Source: Heloderma charlesbogerti
Taxonomy: Eukaryota > Chordata > Lepidosauria > Squamata > Helodermatidae
NCBI GenBank assembly: GCA_026122225.1
Contig: JANEZZ010001952.1
Span: forward strand, 496,001-560,000
DNA: 64,000 nucleotides
Reading direction: 5' to 3'
This document shows positions 11,180 through 23,079 of the stretch, one piece after another. Position 1 is the stretch's first letter, and every line of letters starts with the position of its first letter. The notes below the pieces were generated by a model. That model saw only the letters and a list, made by a program, of their open reading frames with translations, was not told where the DNA came from and did not search any database. The translations under genes and the position numbers were made by a program.

Positions 11180-11533
11180 AAACAGCATTGCTTTAAACAA
11201 AGAGTGCATCGCTCAGGCACACCTAGGGCAGCCTTGTTTTGGGAAGCCCCAGGGAGGAGGAAGTGTTTTGGCTGAAAGTAATTACTGCACGTCTCAGGGC
11301 AGGGGAAAAAATAGGTAAATATCAACGAAAAATAGCTTTTCTTACGGATGTTATGCAGAATAACAGCTGTCAGTACAGATTTATCGTCGTAATCCTTGGA
11401 GCGGAAAAAAAAGAGAATTCCAGGGGCTTGCAAACGACAGTATGGAGCACTGGCCACAAACTGCAGAAGTCAAGCGGCACGGATGGTACACAATTTGTAC
11501 ATCCCTACTCTCATGTTTAGGTAGACAACTAAG

Positions 11534-12529
11534 TAGGGATGTCAGAGAATTCCGCCACGGATCTCGGTGAGGCCAAATGCCAGTGCATTCGGTCCCCCAA
11601 AATCTGTGGCGGAACAGCCTGCCCCCCCGCCCCCCCATGGATCCCCCCCCCCAGGATGAGACTTACCTGGGGCAGATCTTCCGGGTGGCGGCAGCTCTGC
11701 TGGCGGCTCCGGCTCTGGAGGCGCCGGCGGCCAGTCTTCCGACCGGCTGCTGCCGCCGCCATTTCCAGGCTTGTGGGGAAAAAAAAAAAAGACGTGATAG
11801 GCTACGTAAACATTTACGTAGCCTATCATGGCTAGGTTTTAAAAAAAAGAAAAAAAAAGACGTGATAGGCTACATAAATCTTTACATAGCCTATCATGGT
11901 TGGGGGTGGGTTTAAAAGAAAACACGTACACAAATGGCAGTGGCTACGGCCGTCGCCATTTGCGTTCCTTCTTTTTGGCCGTCTTAATCTACGTAAATAT
12001 TTACGTAGACTATGACGGTGAAAATCAAGGGGAACATAAATAGCGTAGCGGGCACTATTTGCATCCCTTTTTCATTCACCATTTTAGCCTACGTAAATCT
12101 TTACGTAGGCTAAAACAGGGAATCAAAAAGGGGTGCAAATGGCGCCCGCTACGCTATTTGCGTTCCCCTTAATTTTCGCCATCATAGTCTACGTAAATAT
12201 TTATGTAGATTAAGACGGTAAAAAGAAGGAATGCAAATGGCGGCGGCCATAGCCGCCGCCATTTGTGTACGCGTTGTTGTTGTTGTTGTTGTTTTTACCC
12301 AGAGCCCTTCGCGGCCGGAAATCCGGCTGTGGACTGCTCTGGCCTGGCCGGGCCGGGCCTGGCCAGCTGCTCCGCAGAGCTGCCGTGGAACACAGCCGGC
12401 CGTTCGAGGATTCCGGTGGGAGGAATGGAGCGCCTCCCCCCCGGCCAGGATTCCGAGGGTAGGGATGGAACACCTCCCCCCCACCATCAACATAATCCGT
12501 GAAAGGTAAGTCACTTTCGTACATCCCTA
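11534..12529. mobile_element. Multi-hairpin hAT-like element, copy 5
   Basis: Perfect duplication CAACTAAG (11526-11533, 12530-12537). It follows the typical order: TCAGAGAATTCCGCCACGG end, GC-rich block with CCGGCGGCC, A-rich spacer, two GTGATAGGCTACGTAAA hairpins, GCAAATGGCAGTGGC hairpin, three TACGTAAATATTTACGTA-type hairpins, a second GCAAATGGCGGCGGC hairpin, a GTTGTT run, a GC-rich arm and the GGTAAGTCACTTTCGTACATC end. It is among the most complete copies and a good reference for the family. Confidence 0.93.
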
Positions 12530-12582
12530 CAACTAAGTACTTTCTGTTCCATGAGGCTTTTCATCTTTTCTGATGTCTGTGG

Positions 12583-13563
12583 TAGGGATGTACGAAAGGG
12601 ACTTACATTGTCCCGCAGCTTTTTTCGCGGTAGGGGGGAGGTGCTTCGCTTCTCCCCCCGAAGTTCAGGCGAGGGGGGGGAGGCGTCCCGCCTTGCCCAG
12701 CCGAAATTCAGGCCGGGGGGGGAGGTGCCGCGCCTCACCCGGCTGAAATTCAGGCCAGGGAGAAGCGCCTCATCTCCCCGGCCGTGAAAGAAAAAGTAAA
12801 AAACAAACAAACAAACAAAAACCCGTGATAGGCTCCGTAATGATTATCGTAGCCTATCACGGCTAGATTTCCAAAGTCAGCCGTGATAGGCTACCTTAAT
12901 CGTCACAAAGCCTATCACGGGTGACTTTGGGAAAAAAAAAAAAGCGCGTACGCAAATGGCGGCGGCCCATGGGCGCTGCCATTTGCGTTCCTTATTTTGG
13001 CATGTCTAGTCTACGTAAAGATTTACATAGACTACGGCAAAAATAAGGGAACGCTATTTGCGTTGCCCTTATTTTCGCCGTAGTCTACATAAATCTTTAC
13101 GTAGACTAGACGTGCCAAAATAAGGAATGCAAATGGCGGCGCCCATGGGCCACTGCCATTTGCGTACGTGCTTTTTTTCCCCCCCAAAGTCAGCCGTGAT
13201 AGGCTACGTGATGATTAACGTAGCCTATCATGGCTGACTTTGGAAATCTAGCCGTGATAGGGTACATAAATCATCATGTAGCGTATCACGGGTGTGTGTT
13301 CTTTGTTTTTTGTTTACTTTTTTATTTTGTCATGGCGGCAGCGGCAGCCAGTCGGGAGACTGGCTGCCGCCCCCGCCCCCGCCGAACCGCTGCTGGGACC
13401 CACCACTGGGACCCGCCGCCGAGAGGGTCATTCGCTGAAGGTAAGTCCCATCCCGGGGGGGGGGCGGGGGGCTGGCGGAGAATTTCCCCAACACTTTCGG
13501 GGGGCCAAATGCGTCGGCGCTCAGCCTCCCGAAGATTCGTGGAGAAATTCTCTGCCATCCCTA
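12583..13563. mobile_element. Multi-hairpin hAT-like element, copy 6
   Basis: Perfect duplication GTCTGTGG (12575-12582, 13564-13571). The left end is of the GTACGAAAGGGACTTAC type and the right end of the AGAAATTCTCTGCC type. The central palindrome (about 12825-13293) is centred near 13057 on AACGCTATTTGCGTT. Confidence 0.93.
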
Positions 13564-13699
13564 GTCTGTGGTGCATTGTGTTAGGGTTCTGTGCTTCATT
13601 TTATGGTCCACCGTGATGCCTCTCCTTACTATTTTAGTACTGCATTTGGATGGTTTGTTTTTAATTTTGATGTTTCCATTTTGACGATAATTTTAAGAA

Positions 13700-13743
13700 A
13701 AGTGGAAAGTAAGAACATAAGTAGAGCCACGTTTGATCTGAGT
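13700..13743 (+). repeat. CR1-type 3' remnant
   Basis: AAGAACATAAGTAGAGCC resembles the start of the repeat at 33229; it is split by the next two insertions and seems to resume near 14540. Confidence 0.55.
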
Positions 13744-14151
13744 GACTATGGTTGGGTGGGTGCCATTTTGCACATATTTTTCGCATATGAGAATATGCAC
13801 ATTTGCAAAAACGTGAATATGCATGCATATGCATTCGCACTTATGCAAACATGGGCATTTTCGCAAATGTGCATGTACAAAATGGGGCCGTGAATGGCTC
13901 ATACACGCAAGAGTATAGGCAAGTGAATGCCTGTCATCTTGCCTATATAGGCTATTCATGGCCCCATTCTGCATATATGCAAATCTGCCCTTTACCATCA
14001 TCACCTTTTTTCTGAAAAATGGCCACCGCTGTGCTTGGCACTGCTTCCTGGGTGAGTGTGGGTGGCTTGATGAGTGCTGTGCAGGTGTATAGGTGGGGGA
14101 GGGGGTTTCTGCTGGATTCCTGGATGGAATTGAGTGCCCATACCATCCCTA
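13744..14151. mobile_element. hAT-like element of the TGCATATTTGCA family, left boundary unclear
   Basis: Its right end ACCATCCCTA and subterminal GGATTCCTGGATGGAATTG match the elements at 15346, 16822 and 23080. The interior is rich in GCATATGCA and TTTGCAAA hairpins. I cannot define a left terminus. Confidence 0.65.
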
Positions 14152-14154
14152 TAA

Positions 14155-14518
14155 CTGTGGTGCTGGAGAAGACTCTTACGAGTCCCCTGGACTGCAAGAA
14201 GGTCAAACCAGTCTATACTAAAGGAAATCAACCCTGAGTGCTCATTGGAAGGACAGATACTGAAGATGAAGCTCAAATATTTTGGCCACCTAATGCGAAG
14301 AGAAAACTCTCTGGAAAAGACCCTGAACCCTGATGCTGGGAAAGACTGAAGGCAAAAGGAGAAGGGGACGGCAGAGGATGAGATGGCTAGATAGCATCAC
14401 TGATGCAATGAATACGGACTTGAGCACGCTCCGTGAGAGAGCGCAGGACAGGAAGGCCTGGCGTGCTATGGTACATGGGGTCACGAAGAGTCGGACACGA
14501 CTGAACGACTGAACAACA
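14155..14518 (+). mobile_element. Short 5'-truncated BovB LINE
   Basis: It holds the last 360 bp of BovB, from the region coding LEKTL-like residues to the tail CGACTGAACAACAAC. It is flanked by the 13-bp duplication ACCATCCCTATAA (14142-14154, 14519-14531). The target is the terminus of the preceding hAT-like element, so BovB jumped after that element. Confidence 0.93.
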
Positions 14519-14531
14519 ACCATCCCTATAA

Positions 14532-15240
14532 ACAACTGCCTGTCTTGGTCCAACATTCTGTTCCCACAGTGGCCAGCCAACTGCCTATACTGGATGGGAT
14601 TTTTCTTTTCAGTTTGTTTCTGATAAGAACATACACAAATTTGCAAATTTCTTCTCATCTGGGATGGAAAGAATTTGAGATTTTAAAAATTCAAATGTGG
14701 AAGAAACTAAACTGACAGATTCATCCAACCAGGACCAGGGCTTTGAATGCTTAGCTTTTAAATCTCTCATTTTGAATCCTTCTGAATTCAATCATACCCA
14801 TGCTTCATTGGAGTCCCCCCTCCGCCTCCGCCTCCGCCTCCTTCTTCTTCTTTGAATCTGCTTATCTTTAACAGCTATATGGCAGTCAAAGACAACATAG
14901 TCCCCTCCTTTGGAATAGCTATTGACTTTGGCCTGTCCAGATGGGTGAGAATTTCATTTCAGTTTTGGTAAGAAGTGTTCCAATTGTTCCAATTTCTTCA
15001 TAGTTGGATTAGAAAGAACATGAAATCTAAAAAAAAATATGAATGGAATCAAAAGTGAAGTTGACAGATTCATCCATTCCTACTATAGGAAGGCTGCAAA
15101 CAGGACAGGAGCACAATAGCACCCTTCCACTCATGTTCCCCAGCAACTGATAGTCAGAGGCATACTGCCTCTGTTACTGGAGGTAATATATCACCATCAT
15201 GGCTAGCTAGTAGCCATTGATAACATTATCCTCCAGGAAA
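14532..15240 (+). repeat. CR1-type 3' remnants in diverged DNA
   Basis: Segments near 14550-14590 (TTCTGTTCCCACAGTGGCCA) and 15080-15235 (CAGGAGCACAATAGCACCC, GTAGCCATTGATA) align with the repeat at 33229-33450. The 14600-15070 part is AT-rich and holds a pyrimidine run at 14817-14852; no gene is visible. Confidence 0.6.
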
Positions 15241-15345
15241 TGTAAATATAATGAAATAAATGGATAAATGATTGCTGTTTCTAGGAAGCATGGGAAGAGC
15301 CTCAAAAAATTCCAGCAAAAGTTCCCACAAACAGCCACATACAAG

Positions 15346-15869
15346 TAGGGATGTGCGAACCCATCCCCACCTGGGTTCTCTGGGTGCCTGCCTAGCCCCT
15401 GCCCCGCTTGCTGGTTCCCAGACTGCTCTCGCGCCCCTCCCACACTTGGCGAGCAGCCTATACTCACCCAGGCGGCCTTGTCGAGTTCCGTGGTTGCCAT
15501 TTTTTTCCAAAAAATAAAATGGTGGTCACAAACATGTGCATACTTGCATATGTGCAAATATGCACATCTTTGCAAATGTGCATTTTTGTACATGCACAAA
15601 GATGAACATTTTTGCAAAGATGCAATTTCCATGCATACACAAATATGTGCATTTGTGAAATTGCACATGTTTGCACATATGCAAAATTGTGATTGCCATT
15701 TTATTATTTTTCAAGAAATGATGAGGCCACCAGGGTGAGTGCATGCCACTTGCCCAGCATAGGCAGGGGTGAGGAGTGCTTGGTAAACAGGGCTCTGTAG
15801 GGATGTTGTGGGCAGGGGGGGGGGTTCAGCTGGATTCCTGGATGGAGTCAGGCATCCGCACCATCCCTA
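15346..15869. mobile_element. hAT-like element, TGCATATTTGCA family
   Basis: Termini TAGGGATGTGCG and CCATCCCTA; duplication CATACAAG (15338-15345) and CATACAGG (15870-15877). The interior 15510-15710 is a run of alternating ATGTGCATATTTGCA-like repeats giving several overlapping hairpins. It shares only the tips with the multi-hairpin family. Confidence 0.85.
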
Positions 15870-16821
15870 CATACAGGTGACAGATGGTGATCTGGAGATC
15901 ATACAGGAGATAGTTTGGTGGGCTTCTGTGGGCAGCAACTTCCACATGGTCAGTGATGCTATTGAAAAAGACCTGCTCAATTTCCCTTTGGCACAGTGCT
16001 GGTGAAAAAAAGTGACACTTCTTTGCCTCCTTGTTTTTGGAGAGATTTCTCAACTTGTCTCTTTTAGGACCCCTTCTCTCCTAAAGAATCATCCTCCCTT
16101 ATTCTGCCTTTGCAGAAAGAAACACATCTCCAGATACATGCCTCCCATCCAGTCTCTGGGGGAAAAAATAAAAATAAGTCAGCAATATATTTTTTCTACC
16201 ACCCAGGGCCTGGAAAAGAACCACTTGTGATCTAATAGGCTCCCCTGTGCCTGGCTCGAGTGTTTGTCAGGTAAACAGCAACAACAGGAGGAACATCCAA
16301 ACAGCTGCATGGAGGAGGAAATAGCGATATAAATACATGTTTAATTGTAGTTTAATTACAATTACCTACTAAACTAAGTTTATTTAAATGCAGTGTAATT
16401 ACAGCGAGTCCTTGATTTAATCACAGCCATATCAGACATGGTTACTACTGATTTCTTCTGCTTCCTCTGCCAACTCCCCTGCCCCCAAATGTAAATGTAT
16501 CCTCTCCCAGGAAAGTTTAAGCCAAAATGAAAACACACAAAAAAAGACTGCAGAAAGAAAGGGAGAGAAAACTGACTCCATCTTGGAAAGCTTTTAGATT
16601 TCCTGGAAGATTTGACACCACACTTGCTGCTGAACTCATGCCTTTTCTTTTGAAATGACAAAAACTCACTTTTCTCACCTGCCAGCTTGCTACCATCCCT
16701 ACTGATAATAGCGTCTCTTTCAGCAGGGATGACTTACTGGAAATCTAATTCATTGGTGATAGCAGTCCTAACCCAGGTTGTAAATTATATACGTCTGAAT
16801 CAGAAGAGGTGGATCATATTT
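15870..16821. other. No gene; AT-rich possible conserved block
   Basis: Frames are short. The part 16290-16430 has AACAGCTGCATGG and several TAATTACA words typical of homeodomain-site-rich noncoding DNA; this is only suggestive. Confidence 0.3.
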
Positions 16822-17293
16822 TGGGATGGCATGGGTGCCCAATTCCATCCAGGAATCTGGCGGAACTGCCCCTGCCTGCACCCCTCAGCCCCACTTTCTG
16901 AGCCCCTGCCCCCACTCGGTCCCTGCCCCTCTTCAGTGAGCATCCCACACTCACCCTAGCAGCCTTGTCGAGCTCAGGACATTTTGCAAGTGTGCATATT
17001 TGCCTATGCTCAAAATGTGCATTTTTGAGAAAATGCACATTTACATACATGCACAAATATGCACATCTGCAAAAATGCACATTTCACACATGCGCAAATA
17101 TGCTCATTTTTGCAATTGCCATTTTATTTTGCAAAAAATGGTGACCTCCAATCTTGATGAGGATTGTGGGGTAAGTGTGGGCTGCTAGCCGAGCATGGGA
17201 AGGGCTTGAGCATGGTCCTGGGCCTGGCAAGTGGGGGCAGGGGCTGGGCGGGTGCCCAGAGAACCTGGACGGGAGTGGGTTTGCACATCCCTA
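16822..17293. mobile_element. hAT-like element, TGCATATTTGCA family, duplication not clear
   Basis: The left end TGGGATGGCATGGGTGCCCA and the right end TTTGCACATCCCTA match the family, and the interior 16980-17125 is a TGCACAT-rich hairpin tract. The 8 bases on each side do not match, so it is old or rearranged. Confidence 0.7.
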
Positions 17294-17477
17294 TTTGTAT
17301 TGTGTGATTTTCCTTTGGAGTGTTCCCAAATCCTCATTTCTTTTGTAATTCCTTCCCCATGGGAACCTAGGCAACTGCCTTATTCTAGGTCAGACTTTTT
17401 GTCCATCTGGACCATTCTCGTGTCTATTGGCTGTCCACACCTCTCCAGGGCCTCGAGTAGGGGTGTCCACTATGGGG

Positions 17478-17888
17478 TAGGGATGTACGAACTGTGTAAA
17501 ATCCTCTCTGTCTCTGTTTCATGGATTGTGAGGCACTTTTTGTTCTGTCGTCCACTCAGAGATGGATGCAATTTTTTTTTCAGCATGCAGAAAAATACAC
17601 AAATGGTTACATAAGAGGGTTCATAACAATTTACATAGTTTACCTTAGTATGTAACATGTAGCGTATTGCGCCCCATTCCATTCAACTTTTCCTCAGCAG
17701 ACACATGCATATTTTCCTACAAATAAATATGTGTAGATTTCAGGAAAGTTTTTTAAAAAACAAAAATCTGGAAGTCCACAGGACCTCCCCCCCCCCCAGG
17801 GAGTCACTCTGCAGCGGACTCTGCAGGTCAGATTCTTAGAAATCCAAGGTCATTTTAGTCCATCCCAAATTTCTCCAGCATCCCTTTT
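17478..17888. mobile_element. hAT-like element related to 52883-53298
   Basis: It shares the start TAGGGATGTACGAACTGTGT, the interior word TTACCTTAGTATGTAACAT and the subterminal GGTCAGATTCTTAGAAATCC with the copy at 52883. The right tip is CATCCCTT and the flanks are not a clear duplication. Confidence 0.75.
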
Positions 17889-18026
17889 ACTGGGAAATCT
17901 GGTTGTTTTTTGACTTGACGTTCCACAGTGTGTACGGCTTGATTTGTGTTTCCCCTGAACTTTGGGAACTGCCTGCTATGGATGGACAGATCTGTCAGTT
18001 TCACTTCCCCCTCTCCACATTTGTTT

Positions 18027-18029
<3 letters not shown>

Positions 18030-18057
<28 letters not shown>

Positions 18058-18072
18058 CCCCCCCCTCTCTCT
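18030..18072. repeat. CT microsatellite
   Basis: Uninterrupted CT run followed by C-rich sequence. Confidence 0.93.
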
Positions 18073-18213
18073 TAATTTCTTTCTGTCTTGTTTGTGAAGA
18101 CGTTGTGCTGTAGTAGTGGGTTTCCTGAATTGGCAGAGGGATGGGCTAGATGACCTTGAAGACCTTTTCCAGATGTATGATTTTATGATGGTGCTTTTCT
18201 GAGCTATTTCAAC

Positions 18214-18670
18214 TAGGGGTGTATGGATTCCCCACTGTCTGTTCCATTGGGCAATCCATAGGGGGGAAGGTGATCTGTTCCCCCCCCCCGGAATCCTTCA
18301 GAGTGGTTGTACGCATTTGTATGATCGCATGTGCCCATAGACTTATACATAAAATAGAGCGGTGAATCTTGCATATAAGCCTATGGACACATAGACATAT
18401 ACGCAAGATTCATGACTCTATTTGCATATAAGTCTATGGGCACATCCTCCCAATTGCCTTAAAAAAAGAAGAAGACATTTTTAAAAAGGCAATCGGCAGG
18501 GACAGGGAGGAGGTGAACGGCTCTGGCTGGAAGAAACAGCCGAGTGCCATTCCTCCTCCAGTCCTCCTGGAGCAGAGATAAGTGGTCTCGATCTGCTGCT
18601 GATTCCTGAGGCTGGATTCCAAAGAATACAGCCTCATTTGAATCCACAGCAGATTTCTCTGACATCCCTA
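18214..18670. mobile_element. hAT-like element, TAGGGGTGTATGGATTCC family
   Basis: Perfect duplication ATTTCAAC (18206-18213, 18671-18678). The centre is a palindrome around 18380 with TCTATGGGCACAT and its inverse. The right end TTCTCTGACATCCCTA is shared with the multi-hairpin family, but the interior differs. Confidence 0.9.
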
Positions 18671-18678
18671 ATTTCAAC

Positions 18679-19222
18679 AAAATCAGAGTTATGAACAGAG
18701 AAGGGGGAGCAGTTTATTTGGTTCTCAATTTAATGCAAACTTATCTAATTTCAAACTTTCGAACCAATACCTGAAATCAAAACTCAGCCTTCAAAATTTG
18801 CTGAAATTTGCAATGAAGTTCTCCAATCAAAAATGCATACAAAAATGAATATATTAGAGAAAAGCTGTATATATATTAGTGAAAATAATGTTAACGTGCA
18901 TTGTATTAGGAAAATTACTTTCTAAAAATATGCATATTAGGCAAAATTGCATACAAAAAAGCATAGATTAGGAGAATTATGCACAAAAATGCCTATGAAT
19001 TTGAGAGTTGTGTTTTTTTAATCTAAAAGTGTGGACAAACCAAACTTGCAACAGAGATAAATTAAAATTGACAGATTTGTCAGTCCCAAAGTTGTGAACA
19101 TCTGTGGATACCTCCTCCTGGCTGTTGGTGCGAGGATATCAGGTCTCCATCACCTAGAATTGTACTGGGAGTTTCCCTCCAGTCCCCTAAACTCCCTGCC
19201 AGATGTAGTAACTTAATCAGAA
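18679..19222. other. AT-rich repeat remnant without gene
   Basis: Many AAAATGCATA and TTAGGAGAAT words occur between 18820 and 19010, and GACAGATTTGTCAG lies at 19070. This resembles an old hAT-like remnant; no boundaries can be set. Confidence 0.35.
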
Positions 19223-19869
19223 TAGGGATGTATGAAAGCCCCTTACCTGAACCCTAAAGTTGATTCGTGGGGGGGGAGGCACCCCATCCCCCCCCCCAAA
19301 TTCTGGCTGGGGGGAAGGAGCCCCGTCCCTCCCGCCACAAATCCTGTCCTGCCAGGATGCAAATGGTGGTGGCCGTAGCCGCCGCCGTTTGCGTCCCTGC
19401 AGTCAGCCATGATAGGCTATGTAAATGTTTACATAGCCTATCATGGCTGAGTGAAAACAAAAACAAAACCACGCATACACAAATGGCGGCGCCCATGGGC
19501 GCCGCCATTTGAGTTCCTTATTTTGGCACGTGTAGTGTACGTAAACATTTACGTAGACTATGGCAAAAATAAGGGGAACGCAAATAGCGATTTTTAAAAA
19601 TCTAGCCGTGATAGGCTACGTAAATCTTTACGTAGCCTATCACTTTTTTTTGTTTTTAACTTGGAAATGGCGGCGGCGGCAGCCGGTCGGAAGACCGGCC
19701 TCCACCACTGCTGCCGAACCACCGCCAGAGCCGCTGCCACCAGGGACATTCGCACACGATAAGTCCCATCCCGGGGGGGGGCAGACCGTTTCTCCACCAA
19801 TTTCAGGGGGCCGAATGCGCTGGCATTCGGCCTCCCCGAGATTTGTGGAGAAATTCTCTGACATCCCTA
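19223..19869. mobile_element. Multi-hairpin hAT-like element, copy 7
   Basis: Duplication AATCAGAA (19215-19222) and ATTCAGAA (19870-19877). It contains four hairpins, including GATAGGCTATGTAAATG and GCGGCGCCCATGGGCGCCGC. The central array is shorter than in copy 5. Confidence 0.9.
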
Positions 19870-19877
19870 ATTCAGAA

Positions 19878-20537
19878 CCTCTGCGACCCTGTGCTCTTCT
19901 GATACCCTTTGATGTTATTTTCTACAACAATTCATACACTCTCCTTCCTATTAGCTAATGGTTTTGTATCTGGAAGGAAAAGGAGGCATTTAAGCCTGGA
20001 AAGCAGGTCTGAACCCTGTGGTATCTGTGCCTTCTCAGAGTTCATCTCTTCATGCCTAACCTTTCCTGCAAAAGTTGATGAATTAATTGGAATTTTCACA
20101 AGACAAGGCAGACTGTCACAGCTTGAAGAACAGAAGGAAAATCTCTGAATCCCAGCATCCACAGCTATACAAACTGAGCTGGGATGTGACTGAGAGATTG
20201 TAGGGAGAGATAAAGCGATGCCATCAAGAGATACAGTAAACACTTTTGGATAGATGTACAAGTTAGATAGTGTGGATATATAGACAGCATTAAAGAGATG
20301 GATACTGTGAGGAAACCTTAAATGATTCGGCAGACAGGCAAATATTGTGGATAGATGCTCCAGAGAGAAGGGCCCTGCTAGATAGATAGAAGCTATGAGA
20401 AAATGGATAAAGCTACAGCCTACACTGCAGCTCGCAGTGCTAAGATAGATACCGTTGATAGATAAATGCTATAAATAAATTCTGAAGATAGATTCCTCAG
20501 CTACTTTTGCTATTTATGAATATTTCACACTCACATA
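19878..20537. other. No gene; degenerate GATA-rich tract
   Basis: From about 20250 to 20490 many imperfect GATAGAT units occur. The rest shows only short frames. Confidence 0.45.
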
Positions 20538-20540
20538 TGC

Positions 20541-20542
20541 AC

Positions 20543-20588
<46 letters not shown>

Positions 20589-20590
20589 AC
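20541..20590. repeat. CT/CA compound microsatellite
   Basis: CT run (20541-20564) passing into a CA run. A second CA run is at 20871-20904. Confidence 0.95.
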
Positions 20591-20870
20591 ATTTCCACAC
20601 ACAGTACAGTGCCTCATCCAAAATAAAAAGTAACCAAGCAGCCAGTAGGCATGTGTTTAATTGTGCTGTTAAACATTTAAGAGATGTTAGCTGGAGCAGG
20701 GAAAACAACCATTTATCAGCAGGTTCCAAGCTCTTTTGAGCCTGATGGATGCCTTACCGATGGCACAGCAAGGGATGACATACATTACTTCTCAGGGAAG
20801 GGAGAGCCTGTTCTAAGATGCCCAGTGCCAAGTATAACTTGCTAAGAATAATGTGTGTATAACACATTAC

Positions 20871-20904
20871 GCACACACACACACAGACACACACACACAC
20901 ACAC
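20871..20904. repeat. CA microsatellite
   Basis: Dinucleotide run with one GA interruption. Confidence 0.92.
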
Positions 20905-21076
20905 AGAGCTGTTCTCTTGAAAACAGCAGGCCTGAATTTTCCAGTTGGCTAGCAGTGTAATCAACCATATTTTAAATATAAAATTATATTTAGATTTGTA
21001 ACCAACCCCATGTCAAAAAGGGTGAGGATGTAGCTAGAAATGGGTTTTGGAAAGTGGGAGAAAAGGAAGCTCAAAA

Positions 21077-21244
21077 TAGGGATGGACAAATCTGTCACCT
21101 TTGCTTTCTTTCACATTCTTCCCCCCCCCCTTCAAGTTCTTTCTGTCCTGTTTATGAAGAAATTTGCAACTTCTGGTAGGTTTTAACAATTAACTAAACA
21201 AAATTCTCACCCACCTGCACCAGCCAAATTTTAACCCATCCCTA
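21077..21244. mobile_element. Short hAT-like element, TAGGGATGGACAAATC family
   Basis: Starts TAGGGATGGACAAATCTG and ends AACCCATCCCTA; flanks GCTCAAAA and GCCGAAAA match at 6 of 8. Similar GACAGATTCATCCA and GACAGATCTGTCAG words occur at 14717, 15064 and 17990. Confidence 0.6.
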
Positions 21245-21437
21245 GCCGAAAAAGAGAGGGCAGCTAACATGATCAAGGGATCGAAGCATCTTCCCTCTAA
21301 TGGGATAAATAGAAAATATAGTGTGCATTTTCACTAGGGGACATAGCTCAGAGCCAAAGCACATGTGTGGCATGCAAAATGTCCCAGGTTCAAACTGTGG
21401 CTTCTCCAGTCAGGCCTCGAAAAGGCTATGTCTAAGG

Positions 21438-22714
21438 TAGGGGTGTACGTACCCCACCTACCTGGCTCCACTGGGGGTCTGCGGGGGGGGAGGCAATCTG
21501 GTCCTCCCCCCCGGAATCCTCCCTGGCCGGCTCCGCTCCACGGCGAGTCTGCGGAGCTGCTGGCCATCTGACCGCATCCGGTCCTCCCCCCCGAAATCCT
21601 GCCCAGCCAGCTCCGCTCCGCGGCCAAGCCACAGAGCCGCCAGCCGGCTCCGGCCACCCGCAGCCAGACATCTAGCCACTGGGCAGCCCTGCAGGGATGC
21701 AAATGGTGGCTGTCGTAGCCACCACCATTTGCATCCCTGTATTTAGCCGTGATAGGCTACATAAATATTTACGTAGCCTATCACAGCAGGGGGGAAAAAA
21801 ACCCAGGGTACGCAAATGGCGGTAGCCACCACCATTTGCATACGCTGGGTTTTTTCCCCCTGCCATGATAGGCTACATAAATACTTACGTAGCTTATCAT
21901 GGCCTCTGCAGGGATGCAAATGGCATCCCTGTGTTAGCCATGATAGGCTACGTAAGTATTTACGTAGCCTATCACGGCTATGGAGAGGAAGCGAATGGTG
22001 GCTGCAGGATGGCCGCCATTCGCAAAGCAACGCCGACGGAAGCAGGTAAGTACTCCGTTTTGTGCACCTTTTGTGGGTTGGGGGCAGCAGGGACTTCATC
22101 CCGCGCACCTTTCATGAGTTGGGGGGGCGGGGGCTTCGTTCCGTGATGCCGAGATCCATTGCGGACTTCTCTGACATCCCTAGGTAAAGAGCAGGGATGC
22201 AAATGGTGTCTGACACGCCATTTGCGTCCCTTCTCCTTACCGTGATAGGCTACGTAAAGATTTACATAGCCTATCACGGTAAGGCAAAGGGACGCAAATG
22301 GCATCCACTACACCAGACACCATTTGCGTCCGAAGACCGGCTGCGGCCAGACGGCCAGCAGCTCCGCAGACTCGCCTCCCCCCCACCGCGGAAACAGAAT
22401 GGAAGGGAAGGTAAGTGTTCCATTCATCCCTATCTTTACCGTGATAAGCTATGTAAAGATTTACGTAACCTATCACAGTAAGACAAAGGGATGCAAATGG
22501 TGTCTGCTACGCTGGACGCCATTTGCGCCCAAAGACTGCCGCGGATGGACCCGGCTGGACCTGGCCAGACTTGGACCCAGCGGTGTCAGGTAGGATCTGG
22601 CCAGGTCGGACTTTGTGGGGTGGCAGGGTGGGGTGTTCCACCATGGACTCCGGGGGCCGGATTCTAAGAATCTGCCCCCCCCGGATTCCATGGTGGAATT
22701 CTCCGCCATCCCTA
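21438..22714. mobile_element. Composite multi-hairpin hAT-like element, copy 8
   Basis: Outer flanks GTCTAAGG (21430-21437) and GTCTAAGA (22715-22722) match at 7 of 8. Internal sequences resemble ends (CTGACATCCCTA at 22171-22182 and TTCATCCCTA at 22422-22431), so two or three elements appear fused or nested without visible internal duplications. Hairpins with TACGTAAGTATTTACGTA cores recur. Confidence 0.75.
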
Positions 22715-22899
22715 GTCTAAGATCCCAGACAGCCACTGCCAGTGCGGACCAGTGTAGACTAGGATATATCAGAAATTTGTTTCAGTTCATTTTTGATCAG
22801 GATTTACGCAGTTCATACTTTCCCGATCGGACATGGATTTGGACACAATCTGTGGTCAAAGTCCATACATTTCTGACATTGCAATGTGATATGTGGCTC

Positions 22900-23064
22900 C
22901 CCCCCATTTTCTTTTCTTTCTTTTTTTAAGCATGATTTTAAGGTGGTATTTAATCTTTTTACTATTTTACTGTTTTATCTTTTGTGTTCACCACTCTGAA
23001 ATCTGTTTTAGATATCGAGCTGTATAGAAATATTGTAAATAAATAAATAAATAAATAAATTTTT
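22900..23064 (+). repeat. LINE 3' end with AAAT tail, L2-like
   Basis: CACCACTCTGAAATC, GAGCTGTATAGAAAT and an AAATAAAT run resemble the 3' end of L2-type LINEs. The coding part is missing. Confidence 0.55.
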
Positions 23065-23079
23065 GAAAAGCATTTGACA

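Larger units (their letters stand above)
8145..11507. mobile_element. Large hAT-like element carrying an inverted repeat and two nested copies
   Basis: Starts TAGGGATGTCAGAGAATTC and ends TACATCCCTA, flanked by the perfect duplication CTCTCATG (8137-8144, 11508-11515). Removing the nested insertions leaves about 1.65 kb. The terminal 230-300 bp on the two sides are unrelated apart from the tips, but the interior contains a long inverted repeat (9434-9800 against 10135-11275). No transposase frame is seen. This may be a larger relative that captured foreign sequence, or a composite. Confidence 0.85.

Noticed and set aside
11790..11829. Recurring peptides such as MIGYVNIYVAYHG and DRLRKSLRSLSRL in dozens of frames
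   Set aside because: They are translations of the GATAGGCTACGTAAA hairpin in two frames and appear on both strands; not a protein family.
13693..14015. His/Cys-rich frames (HAHLRKCPCLHKCECICMH type) as zinc-finger-like proteins
   Set aside because: They derive from TGCATATTTGCA hairpins in a transposon and occur on both strands in several copies.
16822..17293. 8-bp duplication for this element
   Set aside because: TCATATTT and TTTGTATT are both AT-rich but not convincingly the same.
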